Part shown: positions 42,894-43,167 of the stretch, piece by piece
How the letters are laid out: each line of letters begins with the position of its first letter
Numbering within the stretch: the stretch's first letter is position 1
NCBI RefSeq assembly: GCF_000518645.1
Contig: NZ_KI912468.1
Span: 107,187-150,353 of the forward strand
Direction: 5' to 3'
DNA length: 43,167 bases
Source of the DNA: Curvibacter gracilis ATCC BAA-807
Lineage (GTDB): Bacteria > Pseudomonadota > Gammaproteobacteria > Burkholderiales > Burkholderiaceae_C
Translations under genes and position numbers: made by a program
The notes under the pieces: model-generated
What the model saw: the letters and a program-made list of their open reading frames with translations, nothing else
What the model was told of the DNA's origin: nothing
Databases searched by the model: none

Positions 42894-43167
42894 CGACTGC
42901 GGCGCAGTAAAGCGGCTTTGGGGGCACTCGGGTCACTCGTGGTGGCCGTGTGCTTTGTCCACTTGCTTGTGGCTTTGTTGCGCCGCTTCGCTCTGTTCGT
43001 TCTGTTCCTTGTTTGAGGTCGGAGGCCGGGATTGCGCCCCGGCGGGCGCCTCACTTTCTTTGTCTCGCCAAAGAAAGTAAGCAAAGAAAGGCGACCCGAC
43101 GTGCACGCCCTGCTGCGCAGGGTCCGCTGCGCTGCTCAACTTGGGCGGGGTCTCGCTAAACTCGCTG
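42894..43167. repeat. Intergenic repeat region at the right edge
   Basis: No gene is seen. From about 43050 it carries CTTTCTTTG, then CAAAGAAAG around TCTCGC (a perfect nine-base inverted repeat), a further AGCAAAGAAAGGCG, and GC-rich tandem hairpins to the window end. I associate this arrangement with repeats scattered between genes in Comamonadaceae. It continues beyond the window. Confidence 0.6.

Overview
The window looks like a chromosomal segment of a GC-rich betaproteobacterium of the Burkholderiales, most likely Comamonadaceae. The evidence is orphan Bug/TctC-type periplasmic binding proteins, a Liv-type ABC transporter flanked by acyl-CoA ligases, and short intergenic repeats (for example CTTTCTTTG...CAAAGAAAG) that I associate with that family. 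No rRNA or tRNA gene was seen.

Layout. (1) 1-9144, minus strand: a complete type I-E CRISPR-Cas locus in the order cas3, gap, cas8e, cse2, cas7e, cas5e, cas6e, cas1, cas2. The main array is not in the window; the AT-rich first 47 bases may be the start of its leader. The 284-base gap between cas3 and cas8e holds a degenerate mini-CRISPR on the plus strand (repeat 29, spacer 32, repeat 29). Its spacer matches, over its first 18 nt and with an AAG PAM, a site just upstream of cas8e. This is the most notable feature of the window: it has the form of a crRNA-like guide that would direct Cascade to repress its own operon. (2) 9583-10290: a Phd/YefM-type antitoxin and a RelE/ParE-type toxin with a palindromic operator. 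(3) 10538-12589: an Asp/Glu racemase-family protein, a GNAT acetyltransferase and a second GNAT-like protein. (4) 13106-19618: a single-module, fully reducing type I polyketide synthase (KS-AT-DH-ER-KR-ACP) with no thioesterase. (5) 19717-20888: a two-gene module resembling TumE/TumA (DUF6516 plus HVO_A0114 HTH), with a C11 tract in the HTH gene and stacked TTATCA/TGATAA operator half-sites. (6) 20978-26532, minus: htpG behind a sigma-32-type promoter, pfkB, a DHH phosphoesterase and an RluF-like pseudouridine synthase with a long charged tail. (7) 26609-30050, minus: a cupredoxin-like periplasmic protein translationally coupled to a membrane GGDEF-EAL protein (degenerate GGNEF, intact EAL), then a PilZ protein: a small c-di-GMP group. 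(8) 30232-39961: a Crp/Fnr regulator divergent from an acyl-CoA synthetase, livG, livH, livM, a binding protein, livF and a PaaK-like ligase: an import-and-activate operon for an amino acid or organic/aromatic acid. Two unusual intergenic elements sit inside it. (9) 40139-42893: two Bug-type binding proteins with a MarR regulator between them, headed by a perfect 18-bp palindrome.

How the parts work together: Cas3 and Cascade give DNA immunity, and the mini-CRISPR may meter Cascade expression. The Liv operon probably couples uptake with CoA activation under the Crp/Fnr protein. Many long open frames on the opposite strand of these genes are products of high GC content and were left out.
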